Counted from the first letter of the stretch, positions 1 through 12,190 are shown. The stretch is DNA of 64,000 nucleotides from Temnothorax longispinosus (GCF_030848805.1 NW_027270341.1:1-64000), one strand, 5' to 3'. Notes: generated by a model from the letters alone, not told the origin. A program made the numbers and translations.

Positions 1-102
1 TGATATAAAGAATAAAATGTAAAATCGGTACATGTGTTATAATTTGTTGATAGAAATAAACTTTATTAATTTTAATGTTTACGGAGAATATATTTCGGCT
101 TA

Positions 103-160
103 TACCCAGTAAGAAATGAAACGAGTCGATGTCGATCGAAGTTTCATTTCTCACTGGGTA
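103..160. repeat. Short hairpin at transposon 3' flank
   Basis: Two 20-base arms (103-122 and 141-160) pair with one mismatch around an 18-base loop; each begins TACCCAGT. It lies just beyond the stop of the decayed transposase at 179 and may be part of that element's terminal region. The opposite terminus was not found. Confidence 0.6.
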
Positions 161-178
161 TATTACAAACGGAATAAT

Positions 179-3100
179 TTATTGAATTTCAAAAACATTT
201 GGAAGAGTACACACGTATATGTTATCTTTCACATCTATATACGTTACTTTACATTTAATAGTATCCAAAGGCACAATCTTCTTCATGATTTGTTTGTTCC
301 TACTATTCCGTACACTCATAATATGAGTAATATTAGAAATTGGCTCTACTTCATATTCCGTAACTGTTAGGTAACATTTATTTTGGAAATGAATGAAACT
401 CGATATTTGAACTATAGCGGATGATTGCAGTTGAATAACAGTATCGTTAGTTTTTTTGGTCGTTCATACAAGGTGCTGTGGAAAATCATATTTTTATATA
501 CACATCTATCAAATACTTTAACGGTATCCTGATCATTTTCAGAATTAATAGTTTTTTTTTAACAAAACTTTTCAAATCTTCAACACCTACTCTTTCTTCT
601 ATTAGGACAGCACCGCATTTCAGTAACGTTGTATTGCATTATTAATTTTCGGGGGTTAAATAAGCCTTTACAATATAGTTCACATGTATCTGTCTTATAT
701 TCATTATTATATTTTGAAATGTACTTCTTTGCAAAGTTTTCGTAGCAATTTGAAAAAGTAATCCATTAGGACCAGGGATATTTTGTTTAAATGGAAAATA
801 CCATTTTCATACGGAAATGCGGAGGTAGCCATAGTGGACCATTCATACGAACACTTTGAACTGTATGTAATATGAGTGAATATTGAAAGTCATAACGCTT
901 TTTACCATATAATATCTCAGTTTCTCCAATAAAACGCGTTAAATCAATTTCACATTGTTGTAAATCTTCTTCTGAAATACTTTGGAGAAAGAAGAACATT
1001 AATACTTCGCACTAAAAGTACAAACGAAGCTAACGCATTATCGTCTAAAATGCCTGTAAGACACGGCACACTATAAAATAAAGTCCATGACCGCCATTCA
1101 CTCGCTTTAAGTTTACCGTCTTTAAATGACCGCGGTAAACGATGGATTTCTTTCGGAGGCTTTATATTTAATAATCTTTTATCAACATTGTCTCTTGCTT
1201 TCGCGATAAATAAAATGGAGAACTAGGAGAGTTCCACTCAGCCCACAGTTGGCGCGCAACTCCTAACAAGTGACCGTGCATATATTCTACGGGATATCCC
1301 CATACACAATCAAAATATTTTAATTCTGTCAAAATTGAAGGACCCCTTTAACACCATTAACTGGTCTTTGCAACCGCTTAACTTCTTCTACATCTTTTAG
1401 AGATTTTACATGGTTTCTCTGTAAATCGTTTTCTGTAAAAGGATATCGCATACTACCATGTAGATGCTCACCATTTGCATAGCACCAGCTACATCCAAAA
1501 TAGCCGTTAAACTAATATCGGTTTTGCATTACAGGGCGAGCGACTGAGTCTACTGATGCGCATAATGGCCGTAAAAAAAATGTAATGTTTTCATTGTTGC
1601 TATTCAATATGGTGATACCATTGTTCATTAATTTTTCTATCTGTTTAATGAAAATCTGTAGATATAGATTCATAAAATCTGCTTTGGGTTCACATTTAGT
1701 CATCCATAAACCTGCTAAAATTAAAGTTTAAAATCTGTATTTAGGCGGTATCTCATTTAATATTAATAACACAGGCCAAATACTGTTTTTACCACTTTTG
1801 AATACAGGAAAACCATCTGTATTAAAGTTAAAAGTTAAAACTCTACATTTTTCATTATGTGCAATATCCTTATACAAATGACTATCGTATACATCCGAAA
1901 TATTATTTGTTTCTTGTAATCTAGTGTTTACGTTTTCCAAATTATTCATTATAACTTCTCGCATATTTTTATCTTCTAACAAGGCGCGAATTTGATATTC
2001 AACATTAATAGATAAAAAATAATTTGAAGAATTCGTAGAAATTTGATATCTTTCCTCACATTGACCGCACGTAGCACTTATATTCTTACCAATATGATCT
2101 TTAGAGAGTGGATTTAACAGTAAACAGTAACATTGTGTACAGTAAAATACATACAATATTTTATCCGCAGGCGGGTTATATTTCTTTGACATCGTATATT
2201 TAGTAATATTAATATGCCTAAATTTTGGACCAACCAAAATTTTTATCAAATTTAATAAAGCATGTCTAGATTCATCGGAATGATGATAACGTAAACATAA
2301 AGCTTGGATCATTGTAAAAACTTGAGAAATCGACAAACCGGCAGCTTCAAACATGATAGTTTCATCATCATTTGTGTTATAATTTATGTCTGAACTTTCA
2401 AACAAATCAAAATCATCTTCGGAAACAGAACCATCATTGTCGATTTTATCGTTATAGTTTACATCTCTATCAGATTCTTTGCAACAGTTATCATCGTGAA
2501 CAATATCATTCAAATTGCTGATATCTTCATTTTCATTGGACGAAACATCAATTGTGTTTTACATCTGTTGTGTTTAACTCACTCTGAATTAAATCCGCCA
2601 ATGTACCAGCTGTTTGCTCATTTTGCATCGAATGTTTCAGTCTTGTATTTCCTGAAATATATATTGTTATTGTAAATGTAACTATATGAAATGGGTTAAG
2701 AAGATACTGGAGTCGTCCGTAATACTGACCAAACGTACTACTTACCCATATTTGTTTGCTTATTTTCTTTACTTTTGGAGGATTTTTTATTCTGTACAAG
2801 GAAAGCGAAAAAAAAAATAAAAAAGTACGATGTGCGTGGTCGGTATCACAGACGACTCCAGTATCGCCTTCCGTCTCCGTCCAGATATTTCCTACTAGGC
2901 CAGTCATATTAGACATCAATTCGTCCAATTAATCTTCCCACGTTGCAACCACTATAAATCGCTTTGATTTAAGGTGCTATAAGTGGGATTTATTTTGCTT
3001 CGCAAAATTAACGCAGAATGAAAAATTATTAACATTATCAACAAAAAACGCGATTTTTTATATTTTTTCTTAAATAACTTTTCAAAAAAACTTTATTCCG

Positions 3101-3383
3101 GGTTAATTTTGCGAAGCAAAATAAATTCCACTTATAGTACCTCAAATCAAAACGATTCATAGTGGTTGCAACCTAGGAAGATTAATTGGACGATTCAATG
3201 TCTAATATAACTGGCCTATACGTCCATGTAAAAAGTAAATGTTATATGCAAAATATATTAACCTTCTTGAACGTGTTTCATCCATCGTTGATATGTTTGA
3301 CGGTTCACTTTCGCTGCTGAGAACCCTGGCTCCAAAAAAGCTTTGTAGCTCTTTCTCTTATTTGAGTTTGATGTACTATTCAT
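179..3383 (-). pseudogene. Decayed tnp2-type (CACTA/CMC-like) DNA transposase
   Basis: The minus strand keeps the order of a tnp2-type transposase. A first exon (3383-3263) starts at an ATG and ends at a GT donor. An acceptor lies near 2652, and the phase across this intron is consistent. Exon 2 has an acidic stretch, a CxxC..CxxC zinc-ribbon-like block (about 2180-2040) and the motif NTDGFPVFKSGKNSIWP near 1790. Downstream blocks include SVDSVARPVMQNR (about 1520), YPVEYMHGHLLGV (about 1280), LHRLPRSFKDGK-like residues (about 1140) and the LYGK..GPLW region (about 880). The C-terminal block ends at a stop at 179. The frame is broken several times: a shift near 2550, an in-frame TAA near 1730, a stop after QNRY near 1512, and shifts near 1340 and 1220. 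The gene is dead. The exact superfamily (CMC versus a related insect group) is uncertain. Confidence 0.75.
2895..3219. mobile_element. Foldback MITE inside transposase intron
   Basis: Arms of about 115 bases (2895-3010 and 3105-3219) are inverted copies of each other, ending ctaggccagt / actggccta, with an AT-rich loop. It sits in the first intron of the decayed tnp2-type transposase, so it is a later insertion or an internal foldback of that element. No coding capacity. Confidence 0.75.
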
Positions 3384-3403
3384 TGCGTAATGATCCAATA
3401 TCT

Positions 3404-5410
3404 TCACTACAATTCTAATATCATAGAGAAATAATAATTAGCTAAGGTTATAAAATTATTACGTATTAAAAAGTATTCACCGTACAGTTTTGGAAAATTA
3501 AGATCACCTGTATATTACTTGATGAAATAATTTGTTGTTATTCCCGCTAGATACACGGTATCTTTAACCGTCACAATATTATCGTTGACAGAACGAAGAA
3601 AGGCAAAACGGCCGGCCAAAGCGATGTCGCCACCGAGTTTGGTCACCACCGCTAACAGTTGTACAAATCAGTTGCGTTGCTCGTTGAAATATCTTGTAAC
3701 TCGAGATGCTCAAACGATCGTACAAGTGCAAAGCAATAATATAATTAATTGCGTGTAATTGGTGGAGAACGTTTGACCGTAAGGCCAAAACACTCGACTC
3801 GACACTCTCGATAATCCGGATCACGCTCTACTATGCGCTAACAATTCTAAAATCATAGAACGTACAGAAATAATAATTAGCTAAAGTTATAAAATTTTAC
3901 GTATCAAACGGTGTTCACCGTAGTTTTGGAAAATTAAGATCATCTGTATATTACCTGATGGAACAATTTGTTGATTATTCCCGCTAAATACACGGTATCT
4001 TTAACCGTCACAATATTATCGTTGACAGAACGAAGAAAGGCAAAACGGCCGGACGATGCGATATCGCCACCGAGTTTGGTCACCACCGCTAACAGTTGTA
4101 CAAATCAGTTGCGTTGCTCGTTGATCAACATCTCATAACTCGAGATGCTGGAGAAGATTCAAACGATCGTACAAGTGCAAAGCAATAATATAATTAATTG
4201 CGTGTAATTGGTGGAGAACGTTTGACCGTAAGGCCAAAACACTCGACTCGACACTCTCGATAATCCGGATCACGCTCTACTATGCGCTCACAATTCTAAA
4301 ATCATAGAACGTACAGAAATAATAATTAGCTAAAGTTATAAAATTTTACGTATCAAACGGTGTTCACCGTAGTTTTGGAAAATTAAGATCATCTGTATAT
4401 TACCTGATGGAACAATTTGTTGATTATTTCCGCTAAATACACGGTATCTTTAACCGTCACAATATTATCGTTGACAGAACGAAGAAAAGCAAAACGACCG
4501 GCCGATGCGATATCGCTACCGAGTTTGGTCACCACCGCTAACAGTTGTACAAATCAGTTGCGTTGCTCGTTGACCAACATCTCGTAACTCGAGATGCTGG
4601 AGAAGATTCAAACGATCGTACAAGTGCAAAGCAATAATATAATTAATTGCGTGTAATTAGTGGAGAACGTTTGACCGTAAGGCCAAAACACTCGACTCGA
4701 CACTCTCGATAATCCGGATCACGCTCTACTATGCGCTTACAATTCTAAAAACATAGAACGTACAGAAATAATAATTAGGCTATAGTTATTTGTGTAACAA
4801 GTGCGGAAAGTTGAAAATTGGACACGGGTGCGGAGTGGACGCACGAGCCGAAGGCGAGTGCGATCGGGTGCACGCGTGTCTAATTTTCAACCCGCACGTG
4901 TGTTACACACACTATTTTATATTACACGTGCGTGGGAAGTGACCCATTACGCGCGTGTTTTTTGTGCGACAAATAGCCAAGTCACACAAAAAATACGCGC
5001 ATAATGGGCCACTTTCCACGCACGTGATCACACGTGAGATCAATAAAGGTTATAAAATTTTTACGTATCAAACGGTGTTCACCGTAGTTTTGGAAAATTA
5101 AGATCATCTGTATATTACCTGATGGAACAATTTGTTGATTATTCCCGCTAGATACGGTATCTTTAACCGCCACAATATTATCGTCGACCGTAAGGCCAAA
5201 ACACTCGACTCGACACTCTCGCAGTCCCGACGCTCTACTGCAATTCTAATATCATAGAATAGAGAAATAATAATTAGCTAAGGTTATAAAATTATTACGT
5301 ATCAAAAAGTGTTCACCGTACAGTTTTGGAAAATTAAGATCACCTGTATATTATTTGATGTGGAATGATTTATTCCCGCTAGATACACGCGGTATCTTTA
5401 ACCGTTAAAC
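3404..5410. repeat. Tandem array of a ~440-bp unit
   Basis: The same unit recurs with starts near 3410, 3841, 4291 and 4738, and a partial one at 5229. Landmarks in each are caattctaa..atcatagaa, gttttggaaaattaagatca, gacagaacgaagaaa (3587, 4024, 4473) and actcgactcgacactctcg. Spacing between landmarks is 437 and 449 bases. The fourth unit has an internal deletion and carries an inserted element at 4785-5035. A further fragment lies at 8076-8250, so the array was split by the MITE nest. No convincing coding frame. Confidence 0.85.
4785..5035 (+). mobile_element. Short palindromic element, copy 1
   Basis: This segment interrupts a unit of the tandem array. It starts with tttgtgtaacaagtg and contains the palindromic pair gggaagtgacccattacgcg / cgcgcataatgggccacttt. 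A diverged copy in the opposite orientation lies at 41540-41735, which shows that it is a dispersed repeat. Confidence 0.65.
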
Positions 5411-5485
5411 TACGAATACACGACCACGACACTTTTGTGTCTAGATCAGACTAAGACTTGATCGAGTGTGTACAAATAATACTAA

Positions 5486-5753
5486 GGCCGGTATTCATAA
5501 TCAGATCTTATTTCAAGACCGTCTTAAGTAATATCTTAAGATGCTAATACGGCTCTGTGATTGGTTAATGACATCTTAAGATTGTACTTAAGATGGTCTT
5601 AAATATAAGAACCGACTAGGCTGCGTTCGGGGAGCGCACTATTAGCGCTATTTGCTTATTCTATCCTTGTTCTACACTTAATAAGCGATAAAGATAGAAT
5701 GATGCAATAGCGCTAATAGCGCGCTCCCCGAACGCAGCCTATGAATACCGGCC
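5486..5753. mobile_element. MITE family A copy 1 (GGCCGGTATTCAT ends)
   Basis: Terminal inverted repeats GGCCGGTATTCAT..ATGAATACCGGCC are flanked by TAA on both sides, the 3-bp duplication typical of PIF/Harbinger-type MITEs. The interior itself folds (taatatcttaagatgctaat / cttaagattgtacttaag). A second MITE (5619-5739) is inserted inside. Confidence 0.8.
5619..5739. mobile_element. MITE family B copy 1 nested in MITE A
   Basis: A 121-bp near-perfect palindrome with ends GGCTGCGTTCGGGGAGCGC, flanked by TA. A second copy of the same family lies at 37712-37832, there with clear TAA duplications. Confidence 0.8.
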
Positions 5754-5858
5754 TAATAGCGAATTCGAGCGCTTGCACTAGTGCACACTGAGTGCGCACT
5801 AAGGCTTGTTCTTAATCAATTGTTATATTTACAGATCGATCATCTTAAATACTTCTTA

Positions 5859-6003
5859 AGCGGGGAGCACACACTTCTGCACAACGCATAATGCGTAAGC
5901 ATAAGAAAATTGATTGGTCCATACACATGTGCATAAGGAAATAGACCAATCAATTTTCTTATGCTACGCATTATGCGTTGTGCAGAAGTGTGTGCTCCCC
6001 GCT
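5859..6003. mobile_element. MITE (AGCGGGGAGCACACAC ends)
   Basis: A 145-bp palindrome with long nearly perfect arms (agcggggagcacacacttct and complement), flanked by TTA on both sides. PIF/Harbinger-type target duplication. Confidence 0.8.
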
Positions 6004-6088
6004 TTAGCGTATGAAATGATTTGTACAGCATCCACATAGATATTACAGATTTTTTTATTGGCTAAAAAGTTTTTAAATGTGTATTTAA

Positions 6089-6235
6089 GGCCAGTATTCA
6101 TAGTCGATTCTTATATTTAAGACCATCTTAAGTACAATCTTAACATATCATTAACCAATCACAGAGCCGTATTAGCATCTTAAGATATTATACTTAAGAC
6201 GGTCTTGAAACAAGATCTGAGTATGAATACCGGCC
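6089..6235. mobile_element. MITE family A copy 2
   Basis: A 147-bp copy with ends GGCCAGTATTCAT / ATGAATACCGGCC and TAA on each side. It carries no nested insertion and so shows the uninterrupted length of family A. Confidence 0.8.
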
Positions 6236-6970
6236 TAAGCGACTTTAAATATAAGAATAGATTATTGTTCGCGAAATCGCTGACCTTTCCCGACGATGGA
6301 AGCGGGATGAAAAGGACGCGCGTGGAAGGTGTTAACTAATTATTCACTTTATTTTTGTGTAACTCAGACCACAGTCTGAGCCGTCTTTAATGCGTCAAAA
6401 TTGATACAATCTGACCTGAGAAATGATGAGCTGTGAACAAATGAGATGTCTTTCGAGTCCGTATATGCGAGAGGCAATTATATTAATCGCCTTCCTCTTC
6501 GATGAATCGCCCGTGAGCCGGTGAAACACGTGGCGGTCGGCACTCGCGCACGTGTGAGCTTGAGTTGTTGTGTTGAGGCACCAGAGCTGATGAGCGGTCT
6601 ATTTCACAAGTTATAAGAAGATCTAGGCAGCGTGGTCACTGCGATATGCACTTTTAACCGGAGTCACAATGCGAAAACGTACAGAGCACACGTTACGCGT
6701 CTCGTCACAGCGCGGCCATTTGTACAAGTGTCTCGATCGCGAGGAAGACGTTGGCGATGAGCGCGCCCGTGCGGGCGCAAGCTGCCGCGGTGATCAAGCG
6801 TCGCTACCCGATCGATACTGCCATCTGATCGGACGGCGCAGCGTTAACGGAATCTCGAACAATTATAAACCAGTCTTAGTGCGCACTCAGTGTGCACTAG
6901 TGCAAGTGCCCGAATTCGCTATAAAGCCGGTATTCATAATCAGATCTTATTTTAAGATCTGACCGTCTTA

Positions 6971-7091
6971 GGCTGCGGTCCACTTGACGCTACAAATGCT
7001 TCAGAGCGTTCTTCTTCTCCTTCTTTCTTCATTGAAAGAAAAGAGAAGAGGAATGCTTCGAAGCATTTGTAGCGTCAAGTGGACCGCAGCC
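6971..7091. mobile_element. MITE nested in MITE A copy 3 (GGCTGCGGTCCACTTG ends)
   Basis: A 121-bp palindrome whose ends read GGCTGCGGTCCACTTGACGC, flanked by TTA. It shares the first seven terminal bases with MITE family B but has a different interior. Confidence 0.8.
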
Positions 7092-7094
7092 TTA

Positions 7095-7344
7095 AGGTGC
7101 CTTTTCATGCTGACGCTCGACGCTCATTTTCAGCGGCAAGAAGGTCGCATGACTACAATTGACGCCGGCGTCAATTGAAATTCATGAAAAGGAAAACAGC
7201 GTCAAAATTTCGGCGTCTTCGCGCTGCTTTGGCTTTGACGCTTGAAGTTGGAAAAATCCAACTTCTCTTTCTTGACGCTGGCATCATATGATGTCACATG
7301 ACGATGCTCAACGCTGTTTTTCAGCGTCCCATGAATTGGCACCT
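7095..7344. mobile_element. MITE nested in MITE A copy 3 (AGGTGCC..CATG ends)
   Basis: Ends AGGTGCCTTTTCATG / CATGAATTGGCACCT with TTA on each side; the left TTA is shared with the neighbouring MITE. The interior has repeated gacgctcgacgct-like motifs. 250 bp. Confidence 0.7.
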
Positions 7345-7347
7345 TTA

Positions 7348-7794
7348 AGCGTAGGCTACATCTATCGTAATGTTCACCTTAAGCTCGTCGTAACGGTCGT
7401 AAAGGCCATTGCACGTAACAAAGTTTTGGTCATAATCGTAAGGTTTAAGAAAATAGACCAATCACGGTCGATTATTCTCCTCGTGCTTGAAGAATAATCA
7501 AGTGTGATTGGTCTATTTTCTTACGGCCTTACGATTAAAACTAAAACTTTGTTACGTGCAATGGCCTTAACGCTCGTCGTAATCGCTATCGTAAGCTCAT
7601 CGTATGAGTTGATTCAGCTTCAACTCTTTACAATTACGACGCTTGTCTGGCGTTACAACATAACCTAACCTGTCAGGTTTCTCGACGTGCGAAGAAAAAT
7701 GTGTTTATAGATAAATTGGCATAGATATACGGTTTACGACGACTTCATTGCTTACGACCACGATCAAAGCGTTACGATAGATGTAGCCTTACCC
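7348..7794. mobile_element. MITE nested in MITE A copy 3 (GGCTACATCTATCGTAA ends)
   Basis: Terminal repeats contain GGCTACATCTATCGTAA and its complement. TTA-like duplications flank it. It is itself interrupted by the element at 7403-7567. Confidence 0.7.
7403..7567. mobile_element. Third-level nested MITE (AGGCCATTGCACGTAAC ends)
   Basis: A 165-bp element with ends AGGCCATTGCACGTAAC and complement, flanked by TAA on both sides. It sits within 7348-7794, which itself sits within MITE A copy 3. Confidence 0.8.
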
Positions 7795-7927
7795 TTAAGT
7801 AATATCTTAAGATGCTTATACGGCTTTGTGATTGGTTAATGACATCTTAATAAGATTGTACTTAAGACGGTCTTGAAATAAGATCTGATTATGAATACCG
7901 GCCTAAGTCTGATCACGGCTTAAAGAG

Positions 7928-8069
7928 GGTCGATTCTGTATCTTGGGACGAGGTGAAAATTACAAAAGTGAGGAAATTCACTAGAGAATCTAAATTTTTA
8001 TTTGTCGAAATCTAGTAAATCTGTTCACTTTTGTAATTTTCACCTTTGTCTCAAAATATAGAATCGACC
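7928..8069. mobile_element. MITE (GGTCGATTCT ends)
   Basis: An inverted repeat of about 45 bases per arm (ggtcgattctgtatc..ggtgaaaattacaaaagtga and complement) around a short AT-rich loop. The target duplication is unclear. It abuts the resumed tandem-array sequence at 8076. Confidence 0.7.
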
Positions 8070-8299
8070 TCAAGGTCATAAGACACTCGACTCGGACGCT
8101 CTCGACACTCTCGACAATCCCGATGGTCCCGATCACGCTGCCGTGTCGTGATTCTGTGCCGCGACGCATTTGTTTTTTTGGCGGGTACGTTCTACTATGC
8201 GCTCGCATTTTGCAATGCTCGTGAGCATCATTTATCTGTGTTTTACATTTGGTGAACATTTTACAATAAGATATTTTATTGGTTTTACAATAAGGATGA

Positions 8300-8657
8300 A
8301 ATGAATCTTAACGTTAATGCATATCCGTAACTTTTGTTTCGCGGCGCTTGGTTTGTTGCCGGCAACTTCATCTGTGATTGGCCGCATGGCGAAGGAATAC
8401 ATGTATCCTGGTACGTGATTGGTTAGTTGGGCTGTGAAACGCTATACGTGGCGAGAGTGCGTTGTAGCGCCAAGGGCGTTCATTGTTTCACGAACTTCAC
8501 GAAGAGGCGAAGCAGAGGCAATCCGGTCGTTTCGCCGTGCCGTTCCAAGTGTTTCTAGAAGTGTTTTGTGTGCCAAGAGGAATATCTTTCGAGAAGCGAA
8601 AAGGAATAAGGAAGTGGAGACGGGTTTATTTGCGAGAATAAACAGGATATATTGGTG
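8300..8657 (+). other. Possible promoter and first exon with GTAAGT donor
   Basis: After the array remnant (8076-8250) comes a less AT-rich stretch with two attgg (inverted CCAAT) motifs. It then continues open until a strong donor gtaagta at 8658. A matching acceptor (tgtgttgcag) ends at 9080. The joined reading frame stops at the junction, so any exon here would be untranslated or a false lead. No protein similarity was recognised. Confidence 0.25.
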
Positions 8658-9080
8658 GTAAGTAAATTAACCTTTTTCTGTAATCTTCCAGATAGCAATA
8701 CGTGTTTTTTCATGCTGAGTCCCGACAGTGGCCGGGGATTCAAGCATTACGTCGGCGTTGATTCTATATTGTAAAATAACATTCCTACTTTTGTATTTTT
8801 TTTTCGATATTTTTCTTGTTTCATCGTTTGCAATCATTCGTCTGTCAACACGAATTCATTTTTCTACTAGATACATGTATATAATACATAACTTCCATTA
8901 CGTCGCATTTTTAACATGGATTATAATTAAATTGAAATTCTCTTTCTGATGTGTTATACATTTCCAAAAAACTCAATATATGAACAAGGCATTTAGACCG
9001 GCATAACGAGTATAGAGCTGTTTGTGAAATTTTATTTAAAAGGATTATTTACTTGACCCATTATGTGATTTGTGTTGCAG

Positions 9081-11800
9081 GTAGCGTGGCTACGAGTCGA
9101 TACGCAGACGATTCTGACGATAGCAGGTCACGTTATGTCACGTCTGACGGTATAATCACCGCTATATTCCAGCCGCATAAATTTTTCGAATTTCCATCCT
9201 AATTGCACAGCACCTGAAAACAATATAAGAATAAATAATCACACCTTAACTTAACTGTCACAACAATCACTCAGCTGATGCGAGCACGCGTTCTTAAAGT
9301 AGTAGACCCAAGTCTAGAGAACATGGCTGCCTTAAGGTACCCTTTCAAGCTTAGGCCCCATTTTCATGAATCACACTATAAACTTTTGGACGATTGCTTG
9401 TTAAAATTCCCCAGAATTACTAAAATTGATCGTAAATGAATATTACAGGCTTTATGAGATCCTTTATGCAATATAAATTCAATTTAACACATGTATAAAT
9501 GCATAATCCATAAGAATAAACTCAGAAAATTAAAATAAAATATAAATAAATAAATTAAAAGCTGATTATTCATAAGAACATAACCTTTTGTGCCTAAAGA
9601 ATATTGCTAAAATAATAATTATCTTACTAACATTTCTCAAACATGATTGTTATAAACAATTTATATTATTATTATTTATATTATTAACAAACCTAGCTAA
9701 TGTGACTACTGGAACTATCACAAAAAGTCAAACAACTTTTGATTATAAACCATTATTGTATCTCTCAAAATAAACTAATTAATAACAAAATTTATCATAA
9801 AATTATTATTAAAAATAATGAATAAAATCACTACAGACACTCAGCAGAGCATGTCAAGTAACCTCACAAAAACCCCACATCATATCTCTTCTTAATTCCG
9901 AGATATAATTAAAAATTACAGAAGTCCATAAAACACAGAAATTTTGAACAACCTAAAATAATGCCCTTAATTATCTGAACACAACAAAAGAAACCCCATC
10001 TTTTTATCTCTTACCGTTCTCGAGTTATAAATTATTAAAGTTTCACGTCCGCCATTTTAAATTTCCTACCCTTTAGACTTACAAAGACCAAATCACTTTT
10101 ACATTAATATTTTAGTCTTTTATATATTTTAAGACCGAAAAATTTCATTTCTGAACGAAAATTTTGACACTTAATTATTATGATAAAATTGGAATCTCTC
10201 ATACTCCTAAACACCAGTAACGTTAACGCCGATTTTCTATTTAAATTAATTAAATTAATAAACGAGATTGAAAATTGAACATTCACTCCATGAAAGACGA
10301 GGATAGTTTAATACCAGTTCACAGAGAGTAAGACAAGGATAGCCCTATAGACTCTTAATAAATTAAAATAAAAATGAAAACAAATAGACGGAGATAAAAC
10401 AATTATAGAAATACATGCTCTTATATTTATGAAAAAACACCACATTGAAATAACTATTACCTTATTAATATTTTTCAAAACAATTGTTATAAACAATTAA
10501 AATTATATCAATACCATTTTACTAACTACGTCATCAAAATCATTTTGAAAAACCGATCGATTTAATGAAAAAATACTTACTACAAGATTGTTCAATTTTG
10601 CAACTTATTTTTATAAACAATTATAAATAAATAATTAACCACACTAATAATAGCCGTTAACATGTGCCTCAGGTTATGCACAACAACTTTTGTATAAGTC
10701 AAAACCTCGTCACTCCTCTGGTTGAGGCAGCAAAAAATTCCAAAGGGAAAGACACCCGGTATAACGGTTTAGCATGGGAATTGTTCCATATAATTGATAT
10801 TATGTGGATGAAACAATTATGTGGATGAAAACTCGTTCGGGTAAACACGAATTTTGATTGCGCACATAAACTCTGCATCAGCACACCTACGAAAAATGAT
10901 AATAACTTTTATTTCTGCAATTGTTTATTTACGAAATATTTATAACAATAAAATAACGAATGCTCATAAACAAGATGATATTAGAAATTCAAAACCTCTT
11001 AAATAAAGAGAACATAACAATATCAATACGCGAATTAAAGAGTACTAATTTATTTAATTAATAAATTGTTATTAACAAATACATATATCAACAATAAAAT
11101 TTTCCAATACTATATTATACTTTAGTGAAAGTCCTACAATATGTTTCCTATACACTTCTTTTAAATTCCCAACCATTCGCGAGATATAAAAATAATAAAA
11201 ATCTTATTATATATATATATATATATAAACAATTTAATTCATTGATTTCCCGTACTAATGAGAATGCTGACCATTCCTACCTGCATGATACATTATTAAC
11301 ATGATATTAGAATCATTATTACCACTGCTAAAATCACTTTTATCAATATTATTATTATTAACAAAATATATATATACTTACTAAAATTAATATAAATCTC
11401 GAGCGTCAAACGCTGAAGCGCCACTCACGTACCTGAGAAAGACAGAATTGTATATGCGTAGCATAAGGAACGCGAATCCGAGCGAGATGCGAGTATTGTA
11501 CGATCTGAAAGAGAGAAAGAGAAAGTCAGATATACTATAGTAACTGTTAGACGAAGAGAGCAATATTTTTTATACTTTAGACATGCTAATAATAACTAAT
11601 TGTATTATTGAATTATTCTACCCTATGTAAAGTATGTCTGAAGAAACTTAAATATTATTCAACATATATTTGCACATTTTAAGATTAAATATTAAAGATT
11701 TCTTCTTTTCCTTTATGATAAAAGTCATATTGAAATTTTATAATGAAAGAAGGTATCGCTCTCAATACAAATCGCTGTTAGACTAGAGAATAAAAATAGA
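9081..11800. other. AT-rich stretch without recognisable gene
   Basis: Apart from a possible short exon after the acceptor at 9080, no coding frame, RNA gene or clear repeat was seen. There is a short (TA)n run near 11209-11226. The DNA is poor in G and C, and open frames are short and uninformative. Confidence 0.5.
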
Positions 11801-11820
11801 ATTCAGACGAGTCACCTGTA

Positions 11821-12190
11821 TGACTCATTCGAGTGAATCTAGTCTTCGCATAGACCATATATGGATATGTCGAAGCAGAGCGCAACGCATGACCATATAA
11901 GGTAATGAATTTCAAGATACCACCCTATGACTCATTGCTGGCAAGCGAGCCACACCACTAGAAGTAGACTCACATCCGCTAGACAACGCCTTATGACTCA
12001 TTGTAACGAGGTGCGGTCACCTCCCACTACCGTTTCCAAAATTGTATAAAAGCGGAATCTTTCACCCTCTCGACGGAGAGTGTGGAACGAGCCAGGAAAG
12101 GTCACATATCTTATACTTGTTCCATCCTCCCACATAAACCACTTGTATCGTAAAAGTTCTACAATAAATATCATACTTTTTTTATATCAA
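11821..12190 (+). promoter_or_regulatory. LTR- or promoter-like segment: three TGACTCA sites, TATA box, AATAAA
   Basis: TGACTCA, the AP-1/bZIP-type site, occurs at 11821, 11928 and 11994. A TATAAAAG box follows at 12045 and an AATAAA at about 12165. The order (upstream sites, TATA, poly-A signal within about 120 bases) resembles the U3-R-U5 of an LTR. No second copy or primer-binding site was found, so a solo LTR or a pol II promoter are both possible. Confidence 0.4.

Larger units (their letters stand above)
5757..6921. mobile_element. Element with 47-bp inverted ends, bracketed by MITE A copies
   Basis: Inverted arms 5757-5803 and 6875-6921 (tagcgaattcgagcg... and its complement, also containing cactagtgcac) bound about 1.07 kb. 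The interior contains two MITEs (5859-6003, 6089-6235) and about 640 bases (6240-6870) in which no gene was recognised. A MITE A copy abuts each end with its TAA. It may be a non-autonomous transposon. Confidence 0.5.
6925..7903. mobile_element. MITE family A copy 3, enlarged by nested insertions
   Basis: The outer ends match family A (aGCCGGTATTCATAATCAG and ATGAATACCGGCC) with TAA on both flanks. The two halves are separated by about 820 bases made of at least four other inverted-repeat elements (6971-7091, 7095-7344, 7348-7794 and 7403-7567). Confidence 0.8.

Noticed and set aside
8419..8661. An 80-codon basic protein
   Set aside because: The start is an ATG-less or weak frame, the stop falls at a splice donor and no similarity was recognised; kept only as a possible untranslated exon.
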